Assembly: GCF_023716865.1 (NCBI RefSeq)
Contig: NZ_CP092417.1
Location: 2,830,001-2,894,000 of the forward strand
DNA from: Endozoicomonas sp. SCSIO W0465
Lineage (GTDB): Bacteria; Pseudomonadota; Gammaproteobacteria; Pseudomonadales; Endozoicomonadaceae
Reading direction: 5' to 3'
Length of the DNA stretch: 64,000 nt
Each line of letters opens with the position of its first letter. Positions within the stretch are counted from its first letter, which is position 1. Both the position numbers and the translations under genes were made by a program. Shown here piece by piece: positions 56,401-64,000 of this stretch. The notes below the pieces were generated by a model. It was not told the DNA's origin, did no database searches, and worked only from the letters and a program-made list of their open reading frames with translations.

Positions 56401-56665
56401 GTTTATTACCGACAACCTGTCGGATGCTGACCTGATTAATTATGCCTATACCGTGCGGGACAAGCTGGCGGAAAACGACACCGTGATGAAGCAGATTGCC
56501 AATAACACCGCTGAACAGGCCTTGCTGGGGGATTTCCCGAAGGCCATTGATGATGCGGTGATGGACAGCAACGAAGCCCATCAGGAGATGATGTTGCAGT
56601 ACCTGTCCAACCCGGAGCTGGCCAGAGGGTTTGCGCGGGTGGTGTTTGATATGTTGAAGGGGTGA
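53416..56665 (+). pseudogene. hsdR: Type I restriction enzyme R subunit, several frameshifts
   Basis: A full-length R subunit of about 1080 residues is recognisable across three frames. The N-terminal nuclease reads SWRIDLVLFINGLPVSTLELKSEF. Motor motifs follow: Walker A QHSAGSGKSNSI, DEAH-type IADEAHSSQTGD, SYFAFTATPKAKTLE, and QTGFDQPKLCAMYVDKPLGG ... TLSRLNRTYPGK. Frame changes occur near 55246 (extra G), 55273 (two bases lost), 55388 (extra G) and 56019 (extra A). No hsdM or hsdS is present. The IS66 element upstream probably took part in their loss. The product cannot be functional. Confidence 0.85.
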
Positions 56666-56764
56666 GGCGGCATCACCCAATGGGGGAGATCATACTAACC
56701 AATTACCATTTGGTGTCTGGGATGGTGGTCTCCCCGCAGGAAATTTTTGATTTGTTGAGTCTGT

Positions 56765-57625
56765 ATGATTGCTGAAAGTAGTAACCACCCAATAAGCCTG
56801 TTTAAGTTCAGAGCAGGTAATGAGAATGATTTAGATGCTCTTCATCAGGATTATATCTGGTTCCCTTCCTGTGCTGATCTAAATGACCCGTTTGAAGGTA
56901 TGGCATTCATCGACGGTGCAAATATTGACGGCACTCTGTACCAACAATTCCGCGATAAATTTAATGAAAAGTACAAAGACAAAAGTGAGCGGCACTATTG
57001 CGACGATCATCTCAATGATAAAGATTTTGTACTTCAATGGTTTGATACATATATAGGGATGTGGCGTCAAAGTACAGCAATCTTCTCAGCATCGAAGGCT
57101 TATCAGTATCCGCCTCCAAATACAGAGCCTGAACATGTCCTTGGTTCTATGGCATTGTGGGGGCACTATGCTGACGGCTTACGGGGTTATTGCATTGAGT
57201 ACAATTTTCAACAGCTCATAAAATCACTCGAATCTCACAGCCGGGACAACAATATAGGTACAGCCGATGTGGACTACTCAGACACGTTGCGCCCTGTTTT
57301 GTCTCTGAAAACCTATATCGAGGGCTTTGTATCTGGTGATACAAAAAAATCAGCGATGGATATACAAAAAGCCTTCGCAACCAAACATAACGGTACTTGG
57401 GGTTATGAGCAGGAAGCGCGCATTTTTACCGGAAAAAAAGGGCAGTACAAGATTGACTCAAGTTGTATTAAAGCCGTTTATCTAGGCGAAAAAATGCCAA
57501 ATTGGAAGAAACGAAGCATCAAAGCCTGTTTGGATGCGAAAGGAGCACAGATTGATTTGTGCGAAGTAATTATTGATTCTTCTGGGCGGAAATATCAGCT
57601 CAGAATAAGAAATTATTCTGGTTGA
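56765..57625 (+). CDS. DUF2971 protein
   Basis: This 286-residue protein has the family pattern: LFKFRAGNENDLDALHQDYI, WFPSCADLNDPFEGMAF, MALWGHYADGLRGYCIEYNF and GTWGYEQEARIF. DUF2971 genes are common in defence-rich regions, but their activity is not known to me. It follows the broken hsdR by about 100 bp and appears intact. Confidence 0.82.
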   Translation: MIAESSNHPISLFKFRAGNENDLDALHQDYIWFPSCADLNDPFEGMAFIDGANIDGTLYQQFRDKFNEKYKDKSERHYCDDHLNDKDFVLQWFDTYIGMWRQSTAIFSASKAYQYPPPNTEPEHVLGSMALWGHYADGLRGYCIEYNFQQLIKSLESHSRDNNIGTADVDYSDTLRPVLSLKTYIEGFVSGDTKKSAMDIQKAFATKHNGTWGYEQEARIFTGKKGQYKIDSSCIKAVYLGEKMPNWKKRSIKACLDAKGAQIDLCEVIIDSSGRKYQLRIRNYSG

Positions 57626-57689
57626 TTGGATAAGATTTTCATGTGTTGGATAGGCCTAAGCAGCATGATTGGCTGCTCAGGTATTTTTC

Positions 57690-58412
57690 TCAATGGGTGA
57701 CGGGCACAACCCGCGTATAGATATAAAGCAGTGGCCGTGCAGGAGTTCCGTTTTTACGGGTCACTTCTCCGGTTAAGCGGTGGCCTGCCTGCAAATGCCG
57801 GTGGAACAGATCGAGTCGTCCGCGGTCTACATAGCCGAGTTTCTGGCCATTCAGTTCTATCCGGATAGCCCTGTCATCAAAGGTGTTTGATGGCTCAGGT
57901 ATAAAGCTGACGTTGGCCTCCAGGGGGATATCGTCAACGGCTACCTCAGACTCATGCCGAAAACCGGCCACTTCAACGATAAACTCGAATGCCCCGTCTG
58001 CATTGTCAAACGGGTGGATCAGCTCGAAGCCATCATCAGGTAGCCGGGCTCCTGAATACCCCAGTAAGGCAAAGTCACTGATTTGAGCCTCCGGGTTTAA
58101 GCCTCTAAGCTCCAGGTAACGGGAGAAATCGCTACGGGTTCGAGGCGGCAGTCGACGGATAAAGGCATCAAGCACCTGGTTATCATACTGACTGACTCCC
58201 TCCTGAACCTGAAAGGCAGGGTAGCCGGTAAAACCGTCTGCTACTGCCTGCTGAAAATCTTTACTGTCGGAAAAATACCGGAGAGTCACCTTTTCACCCT
58301 TGCGTACCAGTTCGCCCACCACAAAGCGAGACCGGTTTTTGCTTGCCAGTGCCTGCCATGAGAGAAGAATTCGATCCGGTTCGACCAAGTGTTCAATATG
58401 CCTCATTTCCAA
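57690..58412 (-). CDS. HipA-N-like plus HIRAN domain protein
   Basis: This is a 240-residue protein. Residues ~10-130 recall the HipA N-terminal subdomain (RFVVGELVRKGEKVTLRYFS; GFTGYPAF; FIRRLPPRTRSDFSRYLELR; ALLGYSGARLPDDGFEL). The C-terminal ~100 residues match HIRAN: EVAGFRHESEVAVDD, FIPEPSNTFDDRAIRIELNG and KLGYVDRGRLDLFHRHL. HIRAN domains bind 3' ends of single-stranded DNA in eukaryotic HLTF. It overlaps the end of the HipA-like kinase gene by 20 bp, so the two are translated together. It may act as the N-lobe or as an antitoxin-like partner. Confidence 0.75.
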   Translation of the reverse strand: MEMRHIEHLVEPDRILLSWQALASKNRSRFVVGELVRKGEKVTLRYFSDSKDFQQAVADGFTGYPAFQVQEGVSQYDNQVLDAFIRRLPPRTRSDFSRYLELRGLNPEAQISDFALLGYSGARLPDDGFELIHPFDNADGAFEFIVEVAGFRHESEVAVDDIPLEANVSFIPEPSNTFDDRAIRIELNGQKLGYVDRGRLDLFHRHLQAGHRLTGEVTRKNGTPARPLLYIYTRVVPVTH

Positions 58413-59400
58413 TCATCTCCAGTTCTTCTAACAGCAACCGCTTTCTGTAACAGGTTAGCTTGTGTATAAACGCTGCCCTTTCTGCTGTCAGCGGGGATTG
58501 TATATGAAAGGTGGTCAGTTCACTAAGTATCTTAAACAAAGCATCGTCTTCCCATTGCAGCCTGTCAATCAAGAGTGGCACGACCTCAGGGTATTTTCGG
58601 CAGTATCGGCTGACACCTTCAATCAGCGGCAACCTTCCTTCATCATCCTTATGCCACTTCATTTGATGTCGCCCCCGGTTGATATAGGCGAGCAGCATAT
58701 TATTATCACGCACGCATTGATTGAACTTTTTCGGGAAGAGCTCATGGCCAAGACTGGTGCCATTATCAAAGAAGGGCGAAAGCCGGGCAGTGCCTTCGTT
58801 GCCATTCCAGATGACTTTCCAGTTTTCCTGGTGTCGGTCGGTGTTGCCGATCAGCGCATCAAAGCAGAGGCATAGCCCCCAGTATTCTTTCCAGCTATGG
58901 GTTAGTTGCTTGCTGATAGTCATCGCCCTGGAAAAGGTAATGATCGACGTTAGGTTATGCTGCCTGCCTTTATCACGATCGTAGCCCGCAATCATTTTCT
59001 GCATATGCTCACCACCTGGTGTCGATCGTTCTTCTATATCGGGGGAGTAACCGATAAACCACTCACATAGGCTGCCTGGTTCACCAGTTGCGGAATTTAC
59101 TGAGACGAAAACTGGTGGAACCTGAAGTTGCATTAATCGGCCAATCTGGAAGGCGATTACTTCACACCAGTATTGATCTGGATGTCGGGGCTTACTTGGG
59201 TCTTTTGCACTCTTGATAGCTTCCTTAAACAGGTAACGGTGGCCGGGAATGCAAAAATCGTAGGGCGTGTTATCAGGGCAGACCCGGAGCGTTTTGACCC
59301 GGGCACCTTCAGGATAGACCTCATACTCTTCATGGACAGGCCAGTGGGCTATATCAACTACCTGGTCACTGGGTTGGATAATGTTATCTCGGTCAATCAC
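58393..59400 (-). CDS. HipA-like Ser/Thr kinase (C-terminal domain type)
   Basis: This is a 335-residue protein. Kinase residues of the HipA fold are visible: ATP-binding Lys59 (YLFKEA), catalytic D188 and N193 in GNTDRHQENW, and metal-binding D212 in SPFFDNGTSLG. The usual N-terminal HipA subdomains are absent and may be supplied by the overlapping downstream protein. HipA kinases inactivate targets such as GltX by phosphorylation. The target here is unknown. No HipB-like helix-turn-helix gene lies next to it. Confidence 0.8.
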   Translation of the reverse strand: MIDRDNIIQPSDQVVDIAHWPVHEEYEVYPEGARVKTLRVCPDNTPYDFCIPGHRYLFKEAIKSAKDPSKPRHPDQYWCEVIAFQIGRLMQLQVPPVFVSVNSATGEPGSLCEWFIGYSPDIEERSTPGGEHMQKMIAGYDRDKGRQHNLTSIITFSRAMTISKQLTHSWKEYWGLCLCFDALIGNTDRHQENWKVIWNGNEGTARLSPFFDNGTSLGHELFPKKFNQCVRDNNMLLAYINRGRHQMKWHKDDEGRLPLIEGVSRYCRKYPEVVPLLIDRLQWEDDALFKILSELTTFHIQSPLTAERAAFIHKLTCYRKRLLLEELEMIGNEAY

Positions 59401-60045
59401 TGCAGGTTCCGGCTAATGGATAAGGGCTGAACCAGTTTACTGGGTGCAGGCTGAAAAATCTTGGGGGGTTTACTGCTGTTGGCCTTTTTGAGTGTAAAAA
59501 TGAGTACACTTTATGGGCACGGTTTTCAGGCCAGATAAGTCACTGATCTGCCGTGTCCAGTAAAGTTGTTTCTGATCAATTGGACGTAATGTAAATCTGA
59601 GTCTAATTTTTCCTTTACACAAACAAGATGTTAAAGGAAGCAATAACGTGAAAGGCCAGAATGTCGGATACATCCGGGTGCAGTATTGACCAGAACCCTG
59701 AGTCTTTACTCGGCCAATGGTGATCGATTGCACACTATTTATACCGCCAGCTCACCTGAATATGGCAAGCAAAGCTTTACCTGATTACCACTGATCGTAC
59801 GTCATGACACAGGGAAAGATAATTTAAGAATATACGTGCAGCTTTTCATTCTTTATGTCTATAACCCGGTAAAGAAATAATAGAACCTCTCCAGTATTAC
59901 CGGTGGAGCAGGCATCATGACGGCTTGTTCTCCAGATTATCAACTAAATTCGGTTTCATAACCGCTCCGAACAAGCAAAGACCCACATCATCATTCGAAA
60001 TAATGATATTAATACGTCAACTGACTTTCAATTATCGGTTGATGG
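59401..60045. other. Gene-free region upstream of the IS cluster
   Basis: Apart from a serine-recombinase remnant at 59648-59712 I see no gene here. The left end of the interrupted IS1595 element must fall near 60010-60045, but I could not fix its terminal repeat. Confidence 0.45.
59648..59712 (+). pseudogene. Serine recombinase (resolvase/invertase) N-terminal remnant
   Basis: GTG at 59648 starts VKGQNVGYIRVQY. A frame change then gives DQNPES, matching the resolvase N-terminus GQxxGYxRVSTxDQNPERQL with its catalytic Ser replaced or lost. Nothing of the rest of the gene is found. Confidence 0.55.
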
Positions 60046-60126
60046 CTAACCCGGTTTCCACTGGACGTCTGGCAGTTTGAGAAGTCGATCCGGCATCGGT
60101 GCTGTATTGACTGCAGCCCGACCTAG

Positions 60127-61840
60127 GAGGCTGTCCGAGAATAGCCTGATTAAGTATAATCAGGCATCTTCTGCCCACTTTGTTGTTGCCGAAACGGATG
60201 TCATCAATCAAATTCAAAGATAACCCTGCTGATTTTGACCAGCACCTGATGTTTCCATCGAACATCTTCGACCTGCTGCCACCAGATCATGATTGCTTCG
60301 TTTTTGAAGATATCTTCAAGCATATCGACACCTCTGAAGTGGAAAAGCAGTATCACCATCTTGGCCAGAATGCCTACCACCCACGACTGATTATATCGAT
60401 CCTGATCTATGCCTATAGCCATGGTGTGTTCAGCTCCAGGGAGATTGAACGGCGCTGCAATCAGGACTTGGCTTTCATGTATATCGCCAAACAGCACTGC
60501 CCAAATTTCCGGGTGCTCAGTGACTTTCGTAAAAACCAGGCCACCTTTTTTAAAAGCAGTTTCAAACAGAGCGTGCTGCTCGCCCGGGAACTACAGATGG
60601 CCTCGCTGGGCCACATCGCTCTTGATGGTTCCAAATTCAAAGCCGACTCATCAAAGCATAAGGCCATGAGCTACGCACGACTTAAGGCCAAAGAAGCTGA
60701 ATTAATGGCTGAAGTTGAGGCCCTGATTAAAAAAGCCGAAACCAGTGACAGTGAAGAGGACGATGCTTATCAGCAGGAGACTGGCTACAGCATTCCTGAA
60801 GACTTGCAATTCAAGCAGGAACGGTTAGAGAAAATCCAGGAGGCCAAAAAAGCGCTTGAAGAACGGGAACAGGCCCTGAATCCCGATAAGCCGATAGACG
60901 ACAAAAAGCAAATCAGCTTTGCTGATCATGATGCCAGGATCATGGGTAAAAAAGGCAGTGGCTATCAGTACAGTTATAACGCCCAGATCAGCGTCGACAG
61001 CGATAATGGTATCATTGTTGGCCAGCACATCAGCCAGCATGCCAATGACAAGCAGGAAGTAAAGCCTGCACTTGAAGCCATTGCAGAAGCAACAGATAAC
61101 GCGTCCATTGGCAAAATGAGTGAGGATAATGGCTATTACTCAGGGCCCAACCTGCAAGCGTTTGATGATGCGAACATTGACGCTTACATGGCTACGGATC
61201 GACAGGAGAAGCCTGCAACAGAGGGACTGGAAGACTCTGACAGAAAGTTTGTCAAAGCGGATTTTATTTACCATGAAGCAGACGACAGCTTTACCTGCCC
61301 TGCCGGTGAGAAGCTGATTTATAACACGGCTAGCAAAGCAAAACACAAAAGCTACCGCGTCAGTAAAGATATCTGCCGGGATTGCCCGTTACGTAAAAGG
61401 TGCAGTGGTGACAACAAAGACCCGGGGAAAGTGATTCGCACAGACCGCCACGAAGCCATACGCCAGGCGATGAACCGCAAAATGGAAACCAAAGAGGCCA
61501 AAGCGGTTTATGAGCGTCGCAAGGTGATTGCGGAACCGCCTTTTGGCCAAATCAAGAACTCAGGATTCAGAGGGTTCAGTGTCCGGGGTAAGGAAAAAGT
61601 GGCTGGAGAATTTTCACTGGTCTGCAGTGCTTATAATTTCAAAAAAATTGTCAAATCGGTTTCAACGGGATCAATCCGTCTTGAAGAAGCAAAAAGGCTT
61701 AAAATGGCAGCATAAAGGCAAGCAAAAGGGTAAAAAACGCAATTTTTACCCCAAAACAGGCTAAATTTAGGTCAATATTTGATCAGCCAAGAAAATGCTG
61801 AAGCTTTCGTTTTTTCAATAGCTAGTTCTCGGACAGCCTC
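60127..61840 (+). mobile_element. IS1182-family insertion sequence
   Basis: The element is 1714 bp with ends GAGGCTGTCCGAGAA and TTCTCGGACAGCCTC, flanked by CTAG on both sides (60123-60126 and 61841-61844). It lies in the 3' end of an IS1595 transposase gene. It appears complete. The MITE at 25186 has the same ends and target. Confidence 0.88.
60198..61715 (+). CDS. IS1182-family transposase
   Basis: This is a 505-residue protein from the ATG at 60198 (MSSIKFKDNPADFDQH). The N-terminal DUF772-like part (YHPRLIISILIYAYSHGVFS; CNQDLAFMYIAKQHCPNFRV) leads to the DDE motifs GHIALDGSKFKADSSKHKAM and ASIGKMSEDNGYYSGPNLQA. The Cys cluster CPAGEKL ... CRDCPLRKRC is typical of IS1182, and the Glu region is AEPPFGQIKNSGFRGFSVRG. 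A coiled coil interrupts the domain near 160-240. It seems intact. Confidence 0.9.
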   Translation: MSSIKFKDNPADFDQHLMFPSNIFDLLPPDHDCFVFEDIFKHIDTSEVEKQYHHLGQNAYHPRLIISILIYAYSHGVFSSREIERRCNQDLAFMYIAKQHCPNFRVLSDFRKNQATFFKSSFKQSVLLARELQMASLGHIALDGSKFKADSSKHKAMSYARLKAKEAELMAEVEALIKKAETSDSEEDDAYQQETGYSIPEDLQFKQERLEKIQEAKKALEEREQALNPDKPIDDKKQISFADHDARIMGKKGSGYQYSYNAQISVDSDNGIIVGQHISQHANDKQEVKPALEAIAEATDNASIGKMSEDNGYYSGPNLQAFDDANIDAYMATDRQEKPATEGLEDSDRKFVKADFIYHEADDSFTCPAGEKLIYNTASKAKHKSYRVSKDICRDCPLRKRCSGDNKDPGKVIRTDRHEAIRQAMNRKMETKEAKAVYERRKVIAEPPFGQIKNSGFRGFSVRGKEKVAGEFSLVCSAYNFKKIVKSVSTGSIRLEEAKRLKMAA

Positions 61841-62794
61841 CTAGCCTTGAGATCATTGAAGGCATATCAAAACGCCGGTTAAACCGATAGTTGAACTCTG
61901 ATAGATAACGGCCCAGATGCTTGGGGTCGAGCTTATGGTAAGTACCGGTAATCGCTGTTTTCACGTTTCCCAGCATGGTATTTACCCAGGTGAACAACTC
62001 ATTCTCCATGGATGCATGCCCACCACCGGTAATGATGGCTGTGTGCTGGCATCCGGCATCTTCAATACCCCGGAAACAGGACAAGCCATCGCTGACGGCC
62101 CGGACACCCTTTTTCAGGGCATGTTCTGCCCACTCCTGAATGGTTTTTCGCCGGAAGTTATCAACGGCATTGAACTTCATGTAGATAGGGTGGTTATCAG
62201 CATCTGTCTGAACTGCGGCCACGAAGGGGGCTTTGTTCTCTGAGCCTCTGCCCCGGCGGCCTCCGTGGCGCTCTCCGCCCCAATAGGCGTCATCAATCTG
62301 AACAAAACCACTCAACTGCCAGCTGTTATCTCTTTCCATCATGACCTGCATGAGTTTGTGTTTCATGCGCAATGCGGCATTGTAGGAAATGCCAAGTTGT
62401 CGATGAAGCGTCAGGCAAGAAATCCCCGCTTTATTCTGGGTGACGAGATAGATACCCAGAAACCAGGTAGCTAGAGGCAGCTTTGTTGAGTCAAAGATAG
62501 TGTTACTGGTAAGCGAGGTTTGGCAACGGCAGCAATTGCACTGGAATTCAGCTTTCCGGTGAAGCTTGCAGAAACTGCGGGAGCCACACTTCGGGCATTG
62601 GAAGCCATCTGGCCAGCGCCAAGAGGACAGCGCGTTCTCACACTGCTCTTCACTGCCGTAATTAGCCAGAAATTGCATAATGCCAAGGCCTTTTTGGAAC
62701 TGAATGGTGTTTTTACACATCAGTTTTACCTCCAAAACACATGACTATCGACGTTTATTATAGCAGCTGGCTCACGACGTAGGGTCGGTGGTAA

Positions 62795-63374
62795 TCAGGA
62801 AGCTTTATGGGCAAAATGGACGAGGAGATTGCAAAACTAAAACGCCTTTACCCACAAGCGACTTATGTGGGGGTCGCTGATGGGGCTAAAGAAAACTGGT
62901 GCTATCTGACGAAGCATACCTCTGCTCAGATACTCGATTTTTATCATGCCTCGGAATACTTGGCCGGGGCAGCAGAAGCATTATTTCCGGACAGTAAAGC
63001 CAGGAGAAAGGTCTGGTTAGAAGATAGGCTCCATAACTTGAAACACACATGCGGTGCGGCCAGGAAAATACTGAAGGAGATTGAATCAGCAGAACTCCCG
63101 AAAAAGACGACGGCACTGATAGAAAAGCGTTACAAGGCAGTGACCTACTTTACCGACAATCATCACTTTAATGAAGTATCAAGAGGCTCTGGAGCACAAC
63201 TGGCCGATCGGTTCCGGAGTCACAGAAGCAGCATGTAAGACATTGGTCAAACAACGGCTATGCGGTTCAGGAATGAGGTGGAAATTAGCCGGGGCAGAAG
63301 TACTACTGGAAACAAGGTCTCTTATCCATAGCAAGGGACGCTGGGAACAGCTGTTGTCTAACGTTATGTCAGGC
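62795..63374 (+). pseudogene. ISKra4-family transposase, truncated and frameshifted
   Basis: The remaining C-terminal part reads PQATYVGVADGAKENWCYL, LDFYHASEYLAGAAEALF, then changes frame near 63170 and continues HNWPIGSGVTEAACKTLVKQ and GMRWKLAGAEVLLETRSL. These are characteristic ISKra4 motifs. The 5' part is gone at the IS1595 side. The 3' end is cut at 63375 by an IS66 end. Confidence 0.82.
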
Positions 63375-63401
63375 GTAACTGTTCAGCACCCCCACATAAA
63401 T
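63375..63401 (+). mobile_element. IS66 terminal fragment
   Basis: GTAACTGTTCAGCACCCCC and the next bases are identical to the transposase-start-side end of the IS66 element at 51327-52934. Only about 27-30 bp remain before an IS50-like element begins. The rest of this IS66 copy may lie beyond the window. Confidence 0.75.
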
Positions 63402-64000
63402 CTGACTCTTGATCACATCTCTCCAGCGCTGAACTGCCGGGCTATCTGCCAGGTTTTTACCCGATCCTGCAATTTCGCCCAGCCTTCCCATACCACTAAC
63501 CAGCCGGGCTGCCCTGTATGCTTTGAATCACCCCAACCACCAAGCCGAGCAATCGTTTGAAGCAGCCAAGTGACTGTTGGCGGCTTATCGGGCAACGCTT
63601 TTTTTTCATAGGTTAGCCAGAGAACCTGCCATTCATCATCACTGACCACCTCATTCGCGAGTGTTTTTTCACTCCAAAGCTTTCTGTCTTTGTGCTGCCT
63701 GTCATTCGGTAACATTAATGCTTCACGGATTTGCATTAGTCTGACAGCGACAAACATTAATATGACCGCAAGTCGTTCAATGTTATCCGGAGATTGCAGA
63801 CGAAGCCTTTCTACTCCTGCTCCCGATTTCCAAGCCTTATGGAACTCTTCTATTCGCCATCGGAGCTCGTAAAATCGAATGATAGAGCGACAGTCTTCGA
63901 ATGTTTCAATATCTTCAGTTGTCAATAGTACCCAGTGCAAACGGTCTTCGGAGTCATTGCCAATCTCTTCAGCCGACACAATATTCATAGTTACCGGTTC
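63402..64000 (-). mobile_element. IS4/IS50-like insertion sequence, partial at window edge
   Basis: The left end CTGACTCTTGATCACATCT resembles the IS50 (Tn5) outer end, which starts CTGACTCTTATACACAAGT. The transposase gene runs leftward into it. It is inserted in the terminal fragment of an IS66 copy. The right end is outside the window. Confidence 0.75.
63413..64000 (-). CDS. IS4-family (Tn5-like) transposase, C-terminal part
   Basis: About 195 residues are visible and the start is beyond the edge. The block LTTEDIETFEDCRSIIRFYELRWRIEEFHKAWKSG carries the YREK signature with the catalytic Glu. It is followed by GVERLRLQSPDNIERLAVIL and the long C-terminal domain of Tn5-like enzymes (VTWLLQTIARLGGWGDSK). 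It ends at 63413. No disruption is seen in this part. Confidence 0.85.
   Translation of the reverse strand, partial: EPVTMNIVSAEEIGNDSEDRLHWVLLTTEDIETFEDCRSIIRFYELRWRIEEFHKAWKSGAGVERLRLQSPDNIERLAVILMFVAVRLMQIREALMLPNDRQHKDRKLWSEKTLANEVVSDDEWQVLWLTYEKKALPDKPPTVTWLLQTIARLGGWGDSKHTGQPGWLVVWEGWAKLQDRVKTWQIARQFSAGEM

Larger units (their letters stand above)
60046..62735 (-). pseudogene. IS1595-family transposase (copy C) interrupted by IS1182
   Basis: The gene starts near 62735 (core from MCKNTIQFQKGLGIMQFL). A zinc ribbon (CPKCGSRSFCKLHR ... FQCNCCRCQ) is followed by the DDE domain (FVQIDDAYWGGERHGGRRGRG; VSDGLSCFRGI). It reads to SMISRL at 61842. An IS1182 element with CTAG duplications then intervenes. 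Joining 61841 to 60122 restores GRAAVNTAPMPDRLLKLPDV and a stop at 60046-60048, the normal family ending. So the gene was whole before the IS1182 insertion. Confidence 0.88.

Overview
The window looks like a piece of chromosome from a marine, host-associated gammaproteobacterium of the Endozoicomonas type. This is inferred from gammaproteobacterial housekeeping genes (ahpCF, metE, yebG, rluB, scpAB, trpS, yciO, rnm, yciB, yciI, galETK) mixed with ankyrin-repeat genes, giant orphan proteins and very many insertion sequences. No rRNA, tRNA or CRISPR array was found.

Layout. 1-4058: an IS110 tail, then one host gene broken by two insertion sequences (IS1595 and ISNCY); removing both with their target duplications restores a 253-codon frame. 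4055-7334: a TSUP permease and ahpC-ahpF. 7473-9060: an IS1595-type element whose right terminal repeat carries a small MITE, then a deleted IS66 remnant. 9489-14755: a small membrane protein, a DUF1232 gene, metE, yebG with a perfect LexA box, and rluB. 15256-25000: two orphan genes, one coding for a 2682-residue protein with two AAA+ modules and a transglutaminase-like domain. 25055-25784: a palindromic repeat, a MITE, an IS66 remnant and a 19-bp tandem array. 25760-28761: scpB, scpA, trpS. 28967-31301: a tandem duplication of an ankyrin gene ending in a SOCS-box-like module; one copy is frameshifted just before that module. 31429-33378: a MutS-type ATPase with an N-terminal hydrophobic segment. 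33694-38915: yciO, rnm, yciB, yciI, an SH3 protein, a MITE, a Rdx protein, an O-methyltransferase and a DUF4286 gene. 38980-47870: a solute-binding protein, a coiled-coil gene, and a 1226-residue ankyrin protein next to an IS1634 element, flanked by inverted IS1380 fragments. 47871-51162: galE-galT-galK. 51327-59400: an IS66 element against a decayed type I restriction region (YhcG fragment, broken hsdR), a DUF2971 gene, and an overlapping gene pair coding for a HipA-like kinase and a HIRAN protein. 60046-64000: nested insertion sequences (IS1182 in IS1595; an ISKra4 fragment cut by an IS66 end, itself cut by an IS50-like element).

How it fits together. The leftward genes rnm, yciO, trpS, scpA, scpB and rluB look like one ancestral housekeeping cluster opened by two accessory blocks: the AAA+/transglutaminase block between scpB and rluB, and the ankyrin/MutS-like block between trpS and yciO. 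The most striking content is the eukaryote-like ankyrin plus SOCS-box protein, which suggests interference with host Cullin-5 ubiquitin ligases. Next are the giant AAA+/transglutaminase protein, the split HipA/HIRAN pair, and three short non-autonomous elements that each share terminal repeats with a full element in the same window.
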